DNA of 64,000 bases from Nephromyces sp. MM_2019 (GCA_015657535.1 JADHZB010001399.1:1-64000), one strand, 5' to 3'; shown: positions 51,301-63,843, counted from the first letter of the stretch. Notes: generated by a model from the letters alone, not told the origin. Translations and numbers: made by a program.

Positions 51301-54300
51301 NNNNNNNNNNNNNNNNNNNNNNNNNNNNNNNNNNNNNNNNNNNNNNNNNNNNNNNNNNNNNNNNNNNNNNNNNNNNNNNNNNNNNGCGGGGTCTGTGCGT
51401 GAATACGCGCGTGTGTGTCCGTGAAGACGCTTGTGTGTGCTCTCTATGCTCAGAACGGCAACGCTTATATCCTACCTTCATTAAACCCTGCTTCAGGCCG
51501 ACCAGTCCTTTGCTCAAAAAAATGCTCAGCATTATCTGATTAAGTTGCACTCCACATTGTGCAGATCTTTCGCTTTCTCTATAATAAGAACACGAAGAAA
51601 AAGTAAGACAAAAATGAAAGCAATTGCAGTACATGACAGGGGTTTAGAATGAGATACTTGCCAAAAATGATGAATCAGCGAGATAAGTATAGCTTTAGCT
51701 ATGCAAGAAGAGAACCTTTATATTAAGCAAAACAACCGACATTTTCGAGCATGAAAAGGGGAATTTCGTTTGTGAAAGGAGGTATCCAGTCTTGAAGACG
51801 ACAAAAAGGTATTCAAAATTGAAAAACCAGCTAAAAAATATGATGAAATTTTCCGTGTAATTAAAACCCGAATGGCTGTCTGTGTGTGCGCATTTTTACA
51901 GAAAAATCCACTTCGGACCTGTAGTTTCTCCTAGTCTATAGAATTGCATGGCTAACTGAAATATCTTCATTTCTTTTCAAAATCTTCATCCTTTCAGAAA
52001 ACCAATATCAAAAAATGCAAAGGAGTAAACAACTCACACACACACACAAAGTAAAGATCGTAAAAGTGCTACTCTTCATCGGCTGGGCAGCGGAGCAAGT
52101 AAAAGATGTATAAGCAGAGAAACACAAATCTGCAAGCAGTAGAGTAAGCGTCGTTCTTAGGCTCCGGTTAGCGTGCGAAACCTCAAAAACAAAGTCTGCG
52201 GGAGTAAATGTGGGTAGTCGAATGCTCAAGCATAAAGTGTGCTTCCAGCTGTGGGTGAAAATGGTTTGAGATAACATCTTGACAGTATGCTCCAGGGTGT
52301 TCTCTGAAGTACTCAACGCACCCGTTGAAGATTTCCAGCCAAAACGAAGGGGAGCTGAAGATCCTCCTCATCAGATTAAGAATTATTTCAGGATCAGATT
52401 GGTGTATCCCTATGCAGCATAAGCCCCAACAGCTGGTTAATGCATCTTCATTGTTGAAGAATTGCCAATTTTTCGATAAAGCTATCTTCAGGCTCTGAAA
52501 AATTTGATGATAACAGTAGCAAGGGGACCACGTCACTAAACAACAGGTTTTACATCAACTTGCAGTGCTACTACTCGCAAAACTTCACGTAACAGAGCGA
52601 ATTTTAGAGTTACTTGAGAAATCGTTATAAAAGGAACAGATATTTAAGTTAGAAAACAGCTAAAAACACTTAAGAAATCTCAATCAAAACACACAATTTT
52701 ATTTGAACCAGAAAACAGCCGAAAAAATCGACTTTCACTTAATTTGAAGACATAGATGAACTAACTCTGCGCACACAAGGAGATCATATCGTTCTCGACG
52801 TAAGCAACCAGGTTAAACAGCGTCTCAGCACGGAAAATCGCCCTTCTAACGCAAAAAACCTCCCCCTTCTTGATAGTTAAACACGCCAAAAAGATCTCTT
52901 GAAGATACTTACATGAAGGAAATAAATTATCTGAGGAAAATCCGGGTCTCGGCAAAGCGTCGCTACGGCCATCACTACGTCTGTAAGTTGAGAGCTTGAA
53001 AATCCCGGAAGTTGGCCTGCAAACACAAAAACAAATACGCACACACGGCGTGTATAAATACCAAAAGCTAGAAATTATGCTTGAATATTTGCAAACGCAA
53101 TCTGTAAAACTGGAAGAAGAATTTGCGAGAAAAAGTGGCTTATATACGTATATATGCGACAAGAAAAGTAGGAAAGATGCACACACACAGTAAAAGATGT
53201 AGTCTAGCATGCATACACACGACAAGAGATCCAACCTAACACAGACGCACGCGACAAGATATCCAACCTAACGTACACACACGTGCTTTAAGAGACCCAT
53301 GCTAACAAGAACACACACATGATATCAAATATAGCGAAAGACACGTGAATCCACTTACCAATGATACAGTCTAGCAACTGCTGGTAAAACACAGCGTGTC
53401 TAAGTCCCAGAGTAGCGAAACTTAACAGCAGGCTGGCAGTTTGAGTTTTAAGCACAGTAGAAGTCAAAGACAGCATTGAAGAGCTGTGGATAGTATCCTT
53501 CTGGCATCGAAAACATACAAGACATAACACACAGAGATCTCGAGAAAGCTCGTCAGGCAGATTCGTATCCGTTAAATGTTACACACTGGAATAAGAACAT
53601 ACCACAGATAATATGTAAAGTGTCTGCAACACACAAAGCGGTATATAAAAAAAACAGTGAAGTACATGCAAAAGGCCCAGGATTATTCTCTTCAGATTGA
53701 ATTTTCTTACTATGGCAGCACTCCTAACTCACACATACACACATAAGATGGCCTTCAGGTAAGCTTCAGGGCAAGATAACCCAAAAAAGAAGTTGATGCT
53801 ATGAACTTTCAACTCCAAATAATCAATACCAGCACAAAGAGCGTAGTGTGTGAAAACACTGGTCAAAACAACACACAAAAAAGCAAAAAAATCAAAAATC
53901 AGAAACCAACCAGCTCATCCGGGAGGCTTTCTGGGTGAAAGAGAGAAGCCTTTATTGAGTAGTCGGCAAGTTCATGGAGTAGCTTGATGTCTCTGCATCC
54001 TAGGTTAGAGCAAGCAACTACGATCATTGTTACATCTTTGAGAGTAAAGGGATATAGTGAAAAGGTTCCAAGGCTTTCTGAAGACTCTTCAAAACTGATT
54101 TCGGCATTCGCTTTAGCAGTGTGTGAATTGGATGAAGAAGATTCAGGGCTGAAAAGAAACACAGAGAAGAAGAGCGAGATATACCTCATGTTAATGTGAC
54201 AGTTGAGTAGCACATTAGAATGCACACACATGAGCTAAATAAGGAATGCATGCTTAGCTTGTAATGAAAAGGAGCAGTCAATTGTTTATGCATGATGTAC

Positions 54301-57300
54301 ATAGAGAAAGGTGTACGTACACTCGATAATCATCAGGTACCAAAATTTTTCGGGGAATTATTACTGGATGGGTGCTAATAAAGGGGGTATATGTTATTTT
54401 AGAAATGCACACACACACATACACACACACTAATATGGAACATCGTATTATCCTCACTGCTGAAAATAAAAAGTTCAATGTAGAAAATAGGCAAAAAAAA
54501 GGTTAACTTAGAGTTCGAGTGAGGCAAAATGAGGTTGGTTTTAACCAACAGCTAAAAACACACGAAACAATTTAATTTTTTGGAATCTATAAACACACGG
54601 ACCAAATTAACACACACACTTAATCTATGTAAATTCAAAACAAAGCTCTTAGCAAAGCTAACCAAAGCTTAAAAAAGCGTTGACCCAACAAAAAGAAAAA
54701 CTTTACCCAAAGAAGAGAAAAAAATCAGAATGAATGAGAGATTACTCTACCTTCTTCAGAAACAATGGAAAATATGTCATACACACCTTGTAGTAACTCT
54801 ACTGCTACCTCCTTCCAAACTCTCCTTTTCATTAGATTCTTCACCAGAAGATACTCTGAGTATGGACCACCAAAGGCGAAGCTTCAAATGCTAGTCAGAA
54901 GAGAAGTGAGAGCACGAATTATAAATCTTTTAGATGCACACACACTGAGCTTTGTGTGCGTGTGTGTGTGTGTGTTTGTCATGAAATCAGGAGCCCCTAG
55001 CAATAAAAGTGTGACTCCAAAGTAGGAAATAATACACCAATAAACGCAAATGGCAGGAATTTCCTAGCATTAACGCTTGGAAGTGCGATTAGCTGCTATG
55101 GCGATGGTATACTGGAGAGGCAAAACGGATAAACTGCAATTTCTAAAAAGAAGTATGTGAAAATCGGGTTTTTCTGATGTGTTGAGTAAATTTTGAGCAA
55201 AATGTGTGTGTATGTGTGTGTGTATGTGATTTTTCGGCTTATATCCACTGAAAAACGGATTCTTCAGGCTCAACAGAGGCAGCAGGCATCTTTCATTAAA
55301 GAAAGCTGCCGGGAAAGAAGTTTGCTGCCTTACTCTAGTAAAAACAGATCAGACTAGTCCGTGTGTTGTATTGAATTAATGTATATGCAAAGTTTCAGTT
55401 GGTCTTCTAAACGTCCAAAAGCGAGGAAAAAGCACTTTTCTTGGTGGTAAAACTTTAAAAAAATGTATTTTCTAGCTTCACTTAGAAACAAAACCTCTCA
55501 CTGTTCTTTCTGCCACAGCACGGTAATCTGTTATGTATGTGAGCTAAATAACACGAAGTTCAAGATACTCAAACAAACACTCAAAAACAGCATAGCTATA
55601 AAACTTATCATTTCAACATGAAAAAATCCACCATAGAAACTTTGCAGCTAAACACCTACTCTCTCTTAAAAGCCAAGCAAAAATGCTTAAAAAAACAACA
55701 GAAAAATGCACACTTACAAGCATTCTTCGCGAAGCTAGCAGTGAATTAAGGACTAGAGACACATGCAAGAAAAGAAATTACCAAGGGCTATACACGCCAG
55801 CTGAAACTATCAGTACATTCGCCCTTCAGCAGACCAAAAAATTGTTAAAATTGGATTTCTTTGTAAAATTTCTCAAAGCTGCAACACACAGTTCACATTC
55901 TGCCAATATATTCCAAAAAATCAAAATCGAGACGTAATTCAATCACAAGCCTCTCAACATCTTCATGAAGAGAGAGAAAGAAGGAGAGCGAAAGTCGCCA
56001 GCTCAAAACTTATTAAAAATGAAATCACATCAAAAAGCATGGTTGAGACTTGATAAATTTAACTACCATTACAAATCATTATCAAACTATTAAATATAGC
56101 AAAAGCTGATAAATTTTATCTGTTTAAACGCTTACATTCGTGTAATTATGGAGATATTTTTCTTTCTTTGGATAACTAGAAAATCTCTCGAAGCTAGATA
56201 AAATTATCCCAATTTGAGATGCCTGAGCAGGTTCAAGACCTTGAAGGGCATCAAACTTATCTTCAAGGAACAACCGATCCAATATAGCAATCAGGTACTC
56301 ATCTTGGTACGCCTGAGACTGAGCCAGGGGGAGAGAAGGAAGCAAAAGCATTATAATTGACCTTTATATACATAGAAAACAAATCAAAAATATGGCAAAA
56401 AAAGGTTTTAGCACACAATACGAGCAGAAATTCAAAATTTACCTTTGAAACGGTATTTTTCGTCCTCAGAAAACATGACGTCATTATCCATTCTTACATG
56501 TTCAAATACGTTTACTTTATCCACGTACTAAATCAGTAATAGAAGATACTCAGACCATAAAGAGAGCGTAAAAAACCCTGGCAATGCCAGCTTATTACCT
56601 GAGACTTCATGAATACTAAGAGGAGGTGGTAGAGGTCTTTAGCAGTGAAAGAAACAAGTCTTAACATCAGTTTCTGAATTAGGCGCTTACAACGTGCATC
56701 ATTCCAGAAAGACTCGTTATTCTCAGTAGAAGCAGCGGAAAAAATTTGATTGAGCCAAGAGATGAGCAGTCCTGAGGGAAATTTTCCATAAAAAAAACAT
56801 TTGATTGGCGTTGCTAAGTAGGGCTAAGTGAAAGGCAAGCCAAAAGTAAGCGAAAAGTAAGCGAAAGGTAAGCGAAAGGTAAGCGAAAAATAGGAGAAAC
56901 TTGAAAAATAGATATATATTCTACTCCACAAGATACGTGGATCTGTAAGATAATCTCAAGCAGCAAATTTAACCGAAATTTCTCTAGTTAAAGTGAGAAT
57001 CTCTGGAGGGTTATGAAAGATGTAAGATAGCATACAAAAAAATTGATGCAGGACGCCAACTTTTCTAGAGTGTAAAACTTGAAGGAAGGTAGCGACATGC
57101 AAAATTTTCATGCGAATTCATTAACCAAAACAAAACATCTGCTTCCTATTTTCCATCTCAAACACTTCCTTGTGAAATCTAAGGGAACTCTTTCTTATGC
57201 TGCAGTATGCATGCTATTGCATGGAATGCTAGCAGAAGCCCGCAAGCAGAGAAAGCAAATTATATTTCCATCAAAAGAAGCCTGCAATAATATTCTCGTA

Positions 57301-58133
57301 TTCAAGTGCCACTTAGAAGCGACCAATTATGGCAAAAAAAAAGACTAAGTGTGGCTATGCAGACGAAAGATTGATGAACTTTCAATCGCCTTGCTATAGA
57401 GAGAGGCCGGCTTCCTTCGACAAAGATTTTAGAAAACTAATAAAAATTTGCTAAAGTCTTTGTCATTTATTTCTATTAAGGAAATTCATCCTGTTTTAGT
57501 AGATAATTTCTCTCTATTCCTTCATTTCCACCAAAAACCTTGTTTTTTCCTCTCTTAAATTTCGATATAACCCCAGCAGTCCATGCCTAGTGATTTAAAT
57601 GCAGAGTTGCTGCTTTTTATGATACTAGCTCCTTGTTCAATGCCAGTTCAAGCAGGAGAAGTTAAGTATCAAATTTAGTTGAATACGAAAACGCTGCGTG
57701 AAGTTCCGAGTGATAACGCCTTTCTCAAAAATGATCATCCCCTCTAACCATTAGTCAATGTCGGAGAAGAGATACCATGGGCAATTTCCTGCTTTTCAGT
57801 ATCAGACACCGTCCATTGCGAGTTAAGCAAGGAATCAATTGTTTCCAGCGTCCCCTCCAGGGAGAGAACATCGGTATTGGAAAATTGGGTCGAGTAATGA
57901 CGTGTTGCTCCAAGCTGCATAAATGTGCTGCAGTTTCCTACCAAACTTTCACAAGAGCTAATACGGTGTTGTTTGCGTATGTAGCACGCCATTTCTATAG
58001 GACTCAAGTCACGATGGCTTGATTGTAAATGAAGACATGATTTCCCGGTATACTCGATAGCAGCAGGAAAACGGGAGGCAGTGCTCTGGTGGCAACGGAA
58101 AAGAATCTGCAAACCACGGGGAAGAAGAAGCAT
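45351..58133 (-). CDS. RAP-domain protein with helical repeats, predicted mitochondrial, many exons
   Basis: RAP-domain helical-repeat proteins bind organellar RNA and are numerous in Apicomplexa. Exons I can place: 58133-57776 (probable start, MLLLPRGLQILFRCHQS, presequence-like), 56771-56599, 56318-56136, 54853-54751, 54110-53911, 53500-53359, 53016-52913, 52868-52777, 52492-52313, 52248 to about 52110, a probable one at about 51000-50860, about 48060-47682, and 45467-45351 with stop TAG. Consecutive exons from 56771 to 52248 all agree in phase. They encode helical repeats such as TLKDVTMIVVACSNLGCRD, TQTASLLLSFATLGLRH and SSQLTDVVMAVATL. The RAP domain is split by a 2.2-kb intron: SVAFVVDSLTY...ALKNDHLRMMGFLV joins VTVKRDVWQGLADEASKAEY in phase 0. 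Missing parts are about 57.7-56.8 kb and 52.1-48.1 kb. The introns are A-rich and CA-rich on the plus strand. The 58133 exon might belong to a separate gene. Confidence 0.75.
46070..46212. repeat. Intronic duplication in the RAP gene
   Basis: Two copies of a roughly 70-80 bp element share AAAACATAGGCAGAGAAG, an adjacent GGCACATAA or CACACATAA, and GTTGAAGTTTAGC or CTGAAGTGCAGC. Confidence 0.75.
50405..50492. repeat. Short intronic repeats
   Basis: AGCGAAAGGTGTGCA occurs twice and GGTGCATCCCAA(C/T)AGGCCAAAA twice in tandem within about 90 bp. Confidence 0.8.
51298..51385. other. Assembly gap (88 N)
   Basis: A run of 88 N lies in the RAP gene region. Both flanks are GT-rich with TACGCG(T/C)GTG motifs, so the missing piece is probably a tandem GT-rich repeat. 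Its true length is unknown. Confidence 0.99.
53180..53310. repeat. CA-rich intronic repeat
   Basis: Units of ACACACGACAAGAGATCCAA, CGCGACAAGATATCCAA and CACACGTGCTTTAAGAGACCCA recur at about 35-45 bp spacing in an intron of the RAP gene. Confidence 0.65.
54950..54976. repeat. GT dinucleotide tract
   Basis: A (GT)n microsatellite of about 10 repeats beside a short CACACACA run. It sits in an intron of the minus-strand RAP gene and is one of several TG/CA tracts. Confidence 0.85.
56825..56892. repeat. 10-bp tandem repeat GTAAGCGAAA
   Basis: About six near-perfect copies of a 10-bp unit lie in the intron just upstream of RAP exon 56771-56599. On the minus (sense) strand the unit reads TTTCGCTTAC, giving a pyrimidine-rich lead-in to the acceptor. 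Confidence 0.85.
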
Positions 58134-60563
58134 TCTGACCGCAGGGCAAAGTAAAGACGCTCGTCAAAACGCAAGATGAGTTAACAACGTACCAAAGATG
58201 TAGCAAATACGTTGGAAAAGCATCTGCATTAGTTTTATGCTTTTCTTTTTCTAGGCATTTCTCTTAAACCGCTGGATCCGGGGTGGGTTATGAATCCTCA
58301 ACCAATTTGTTGAATGGATGAGAGAGCATGCGATCGCAGCAGGCAAGGATTTTACGCAAAGAAGTTGCCAACTTTGAGAAAGCTAATGTCCTCTGCCATT
58401 CGATTGCTCATTCGCTCCCAGCGTGTCATTTTGCAGCATATGCATTGCCATTAGCAAAGGCAAATAGAGGTGTTTTGAATGGTTGGTTTCAACTAGCCGC
58501 TTCTTAATATGCTACTATTACCAGAGTTTGCTATTGCCATTTCCTTCGGTTTGCTTGCATTTGTTTTCAATTTGTTTTGCTATACAATGCGAAGGTCTTC
58601 ACCAGGAGTGTATGTATACCCATTTTCTTTGCGGCACAAACCACATCGCTAACAGCCTGTATAGCATAAAAGTCAAAACTGTAATTTCACAAGTACATCG
58701 CAATATGCGGTAATGTGCCCCAACGGAATAACTTGAATACTTATGTGTGAGATGCATGGACTTTGTATGACTTGCTAACCAGAATAAATAAAGGATTTCC
58801 CTATTGTAAGGACCGCCTATGGTTGCTGGCTGCATTTTAAACGAGTCTCAGCTTTGCGCACGAACGGTTTTAAAAGAACCTTTTTTCGGTTTCATTCCGT
58901 CAGCGTTTTAACAAGATTTAAGGGCACGGACTAAGGAAAGCAGCTGCACAATTTTTGTACACTCCGTTATATCTGCGTACATGGGGTTAAACTGCGAAGC
59001 TACTGTCGTGTATACAGTTTTTCCCTCTTTAAGTTACTAATATAGAGTCTATTCTTCGTTAAGCTACTGCTACAGAGTCTATCCCTCTGTAAGTTGCTAC
59101 TACAGATTTATCCCTCTTTAAGGTACTGCTGCAGAGTCTCTCCCTCTTTAATGCTCTTGAAAAATGAAAAGCAGGAGTAGAATGTATGTTAATAGGCACT
59201 CACTCCTGATAATGTTGCTTAAGCAAATAAAATATTTTTGATTCTACCTTTGCCTTTCTTTCTAACTGTAACTCTTCGCTTAAACTTATACGCTACCCTA
59301 ACAAAGCCACTTTTGGCTCCAGGTAGGCGAACCCATGCTTATGATGATAACCTCGGTGACGCCATGACTCATTGCAAAATTAGCCATTTACCTGTGAAAC
59401 TAAACAAAACGGGCCATGAAAATTCATTTTAATCTGCTTATAGCTCCAATATCTTGTACATTTAGTATTATGCAGGTATCCAATTGAGTCAAGAAAGGCT
59501 TGCCATTGTATTCGTAGGACCTTTAACGAAGAAGAACCGATAATTGGAAAATAACCAAAGCTTCAATCTTGAAAGGAATTTTCTGCAGAGATTCAATGAG
59601 AGTGGTTATCACAGATGCAGCTACTTTTTTTGTTGGTAACTTTGCAGGTTTCTATTCTAGGTGAAGTTCCTCACCTCATCAAGTTAGTAGTGGAAAGGAA
59701 ACAGTAATGTAATACATATATGATTTCATTTGCCTAAGGAAGTTCTTTGCCTCAAATAAGCGCTGCCTATAGGAAATCATAACTTTTCTGCCAACACTGA
59801 CCTTAGCAATTCAGTTGTACAGACTATGCATTCTATGTGGCAGATCGGTACCTGCGTCTTTTCACTCTCAGCTTAAAACGTTCATCAACCAGCTGGCTGT
59901 ACTTTGAGTTTAAGTATTTGAATAACATGCTAGTCCGCCGGACTCCTATACTTTGTATTGACGATGCCGCAGTTTATCATGGTACTTTCTGAAGTCTAGC
60001 GGTCTGATTCAAAGCGTTGCCATTACCTCTGCTTATAGCTTCAGGGATGGCAATTTTACTTTTCAACAAATGCTTTCATGCAGTCGAATAGATATTAAAG
60101 CTAGTTCTGGTTATAAAATCATCGCTTTGTGCTGTAAGCTAAATTGCTTACACTTGTAGCGCACGCAGTATAATGAAGGTAGAGTTGCCAGTATCTACAA
60201 GAGTTGCCTTTAAGCTTAGTGTTGCGCTGATGTTATTTTTCCGATTAGGTAGTTTAGTACATTGTCTGACTAGCGCAATGCATATGCATCGGAGGCTCTC
60301 AATTATTGATAAGATGCACGCTGCGTAACATCACTTTTGTACTCTGAAATAAACGCAATAATCAGAAATTGAAGCAGAATAGCACAATGTGATTTCCATA
60401 GTTTCATCTATTTCTGTATAAATGGCGCAATTTCGCTGTATTTATTAAGTCTTTCCCGGGTTCATACCTCATCTTCACTCGTGACGCCACTAGCTGCTCT
60501 TTCTTGTAAAGCGTACTTCTACCACTCTTCCTCGCCAGCACTTTTTTTCCATTGAGCAGCAGC
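58134..60563. other. Intergenic region, no supported gene
   Basis: Lies between the start of the minus RAP gene and the plus gene at 60564, so it probably holds both promoters. Short plus ORFs (58483-58713, 59238-59432) look like chance. Confidence 0.4.
59022..59152. repeat. Imperfect tandem repeat, about 30-bp unit
   Basis: About four diverged copies of TTAAG(T/C)TACTGCTACAGAGTCTATCCCTC in the putative divergent promoter region. Confidence 0.8.
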
Positions 60564-60875
60564 ATGTGGCGAGGCATATTTTACGGAACCTTGAAAATTT
60601 TGAATCACACTCTTCCGTATCGTAAGGGGCCTTTTTCTCAGCCTTTATCATCAATGAACAGGTTGCCTCACTGTAAATTTTCAAACACAAGCTACTTGTC
60701 GAAGATAATCCCATGCAAGTATCCAGCAGGATACAAACAGTCCAGCGGGGTGCAGCTGCTTGATGCATTCTCCGCAGAATCTGGAAAAAAGAAAGCGAAG
60801 AAGACGAAATTGGCGCTTCAAAAAGAAAAGGCGCGGAAAAACAAGGCGACAAAGGGGCAGAATGCCATCTTCTGA
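60564..60875 (+). CDS. Small basic protein, 103 aa, single exon, unknown function
   Basis: ATG 60564 opens an uninterrupted frame to TGA at 60873. The first 30 residues (MWRGIFYGTLKILNHTLPYR...) lack acids and resemble a mitochondrial presequence. The C-terminus is a lysine-rich helix-like tail (ESGKKKAKKTKLALQKEKAR). This layout suits a small mitoribosomal or RNA-binding protein, but I recognise no family. An overlapping minus frame (60490-60852) is also open and is Cys/Ser-rich; I judge it a shadow. Confidence 0.45.
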   Translation: MWRGIFYGTLKILNHTLPYRKGPFSQPLSSMNRLPHCKFSNTSYLSKIIPCKYPAGYKQSSGVQLLDAFSAESGKKKAKKTKLALQKEKARKNKATKGQNAIF

Positions 60876-62639
60876 ATACTTAACTTACGAGGCATCCGAG
60901 GGACCTTTCGCCTCTAGATTTTGCCCTTGTATCTCCTTGGAAGTTGTTGCGAATGTTCGCCGTTACAGCATCTTTTTCTCGCTATATCAAAGAAATGTAT
61001 CTGCAACCCACAATGGTGTTGCTTAAAGCGTTGGTAGTTTGTTTAATCGAGTAGCGTAATGAGCATTGTACTTCTAATACTAATGATGCAGGATGTATAC
61101 TATTGAGCTCTTTTGCCATTTCTAATTATTGCACGTATAATGCTGTCTTCAGCTTTTGTCTCCGATGCAATCCCTTTATGTTGTATTGCAACGTCCTTGA
61201 AGGAGTAGAGAAATCTTCCAAAGCTTGCAATCTTGAATGGAATGGTTTTTTGCTTAAATGTAAATTGCGAACGAAAAGCATAGGTTCGATTCTCCTTATA
61301 TGTCTATGTATTGCCTGAGTTTGTAATTAGCCCTTTTGATAGAGGAATTTTTTTCAGATTTTTTCTTTAATGAAGTGGCTTTTGTTAAAATTTGTTCACC
61401 AGTATTCTGATTATGCTTACTAGTATCAGGGACGGGTTGAAACTTTTGAAAAACAACTTCTCCAGAATTTCTGAAATCAACGTTTGCACGTATTCACTAT
61501 GCATATTGACTATACTAGGCTGTGCTTGCGTTAATGTTTTTTACACTGGGTTTTATCATGCGTTTGAGAGTGTTACACAGGCAAACAGGACCATGTGTCC
61601 AAAATGTAGAGATTGAGTTTCTTCTGGACTTTCCAGACACCTTAAAGATTTTTGAAAACCTTTTGCTTTACTAAAAACAAGACGGTGCGCAGTTCCTTGC
61701 AAAAAGTCAAGTAACTTAAGTTCAAAGTCTCAACTTTTTGGAAGTTTAAGTAATAATTGGTCAACAGACCACACTTCGTAGATGTTTCTAAATTTAGGTG
61801 TGAGGACGTGTACATTCCGTATATATGGAATAGCATATTGTCATTTTACTCAATTGAAATGAAAAGTAATAAATCATTTTAATCTGACTCCTTTTTTCTT
61901 TAGTTTTTTCCCCCCAATTCAGTAGTACTTCCCACCACCTTGATTAATAGTACGAAATTAAACTTCCAAGCTGTAGTAGTCCTCAAAGTATAGCTGTCTT
62001 TCCAAGGATGGAATGAAAAAAAATTTCTTTGTCCAAGGTTAACTTAGTTGCTCTATTGCTTGGAAACTTGAAGAACTAGTCCAACCATCTGTATTCTTAT
62101 TCTGAAGCAGAGCACTGCATAATATTAGCAAGTGCACTTGGGAGAAGGCACGGTGGTACGAGAGGTAATCCCCGGTTGTCTAGATGTAGTTAATAGGGAG
62201 TTCGAAACGTGGATTCCATTAGTTAGAGCAGTCTGCATTTTTGCAGGTACTGGTAGCATTCACCTTCCCGAGACTAGTTTTTGCACGAATTACCAAAATT
62301 GTTATATTTCTAGCTTCCGGATTGACCACCTAGTTTGCCCTGTTGCCAGTTGCTTATCATACGTGCTGCGCTTCATCTTCGTATAATTCAGCTTTTCCGT
62401 ACTTTACTAGTTTCAACGATAATCAATGGTAATTTGGAACGTGAAGGAAATACCAGCATGTACCCGCTGCTCCTTGCCACGAGTTTCTTTTTCCTTGCAG
62501 GGAGAGTCTCTCTGTCCTCATATAACCACCCCCCCATACAAAGGATACCTTTGGCCTTTTTATTTGAAGTCTTAAGTCAATGTATCAACAGTGGGAACCG
62601 CATCACAAACTCGGAGTTGCGATATTTTTCAAAGTAACT

Positions 62640-62815
62640 CATCGCACAAACGATTAAAGGCTAAAGGGTAGTAGTTGCTATTGCACTCGCTGAGTCGGTC
62701 ATCACATAAAGGCTAAGAGGTAGTAGTTACTACCAAACTCGCGAGTGTGAGCCAGTCGTCGCACAAAGTGTAAGAGGTAGTCGTTATTGCCACACTCGAT
62801 GAAATGAGCCAGATT
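62640..62815. repeat. Imperfect tandem repeat, about 58-bp unit, 3 copies
   Basis: Each copy carries TC(A/G)TCGCACA or CATCACATAA, then (A/G)AGGTAGTAGTT or AGGTAGTCGTT, then CACTCG or AACTCG. No coding function is seen. Confidence 0.8.
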
Positions 62816-62947
62816 GAATGACTCTTTGACGTCATTCACGCTGGTCCGAAAAAAAAATGTAGCAAAACACACGCATTGCCTGTCCCCTCCCTTTGTATTT
62901 GCTAGCTAGATCTCAGATCACAAATTTGTGTTCCATACTTGAGAATG

Positions 62948-63010
62948 CCACCCCCCACCTCCTCAGCAAGAAATCCTCAAATAAAGTGCCGCCCCCCACC
63001 TCCTCACCAA
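62948..63010. repeat. Duplicated C-rich motif
   Basis: GCC(A/G)CCCCCCACCTCCTCA occurs twice about 43 bp apart. Local GC content rises here compared with the AT-rich surroundings. Confidence 0.8.
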
Positions 63011-63843
63011 TATAATCCCAGCAATTAATACTGATTCCGCTTTTTCATTATGCCTGAAGTTACTCTTTGCACGCATAACTCGCCTGGCTTTCTCCGCGTT
63101 AGGGTATAACCTGCGAAGAGATGCGCCGCGGCCGCAGGCTGCTTTTATACCAACCTTCCTTTGCCCTAAGCTTTTGTGGTGCAAAAAAGACTGCGAGTTC
63201 ACCGCCACACGCAATTAACTGCGTTAACCGTGTCATCACCGAATGTCTATAACCCCACCTCGGCTCCTGCCTGCGACTTACCTTAGCCAAAGCAAGCATG
63301 TGACCACATCAAAATTTAACTTCATATCTCTACAGCCTAATAAATTTTTGTCTCCTGAAGGTGCCAACTTTTGACCATCTACAAGATTCGCGGTAGTTTA
63401 TCGTGGCTTAGTTTTCAATCATTGCAAAAAAAAGTACCAGCTCCCACTGCTTTTTGTAGGACGTGAAGTACGAATGCCACAGCAAGTGCCCAAATAGCGT
63501 CACGGCACAAATTGGACTTTTTTGAGTATTGACCTGCCACGGCTTTGTTCTCACTAACGAGGTGTATGCACGCAAGTGCGTGCTTGCCTGTGCTGTTGAG
63601 GCGCCATAAACATGCGTGTTTGATAGCTATTCAATTAATGTATGGTTCTTCGCGACTAAATACTTCGAATTTTTTTAGCTGCTTTACTGGAAGGAGCCCT
63701 ACGAATTAGGTTGTGAATACGCGTCAGCTTTTCTTTTGGAATTTTAAACTAGCAAGTACATCCCTTGTGCTGATTTATCTTCAAGACGGGCATAAAGCCT
63801 GCCTCTGAAAGCTTTGTTACAGCATCTTCTAAGCAAGTATAAG

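Larger units (their letters stand above)
60876..63843. other. Unassigned region upstream of the R-SNARE
   Basis: Contains a plus ORF near 62132-62386 (GEGTVVREVIPGCLDVVNRE...), which may be an exon ending at a CAG|GTACTGG donor near 62246. Nothing links it to a family. The tandem repeats are listed separately. Confidence 0.35.

Noticed and set aside
57079..57348. 89-codon plus-strand ORF with a lysine-rich end
   Set aside because: It lies inside the minus-strand RAP gene and has no splice or family support. It may be chance, although its composition is not absurd.
61205..61300. tRNA-like GGTTCGATTC motif
   Set aside because: The flanking bases do not form a T-stem or acceptor stem. No other tRNA or rRNA signature was seen in the window.
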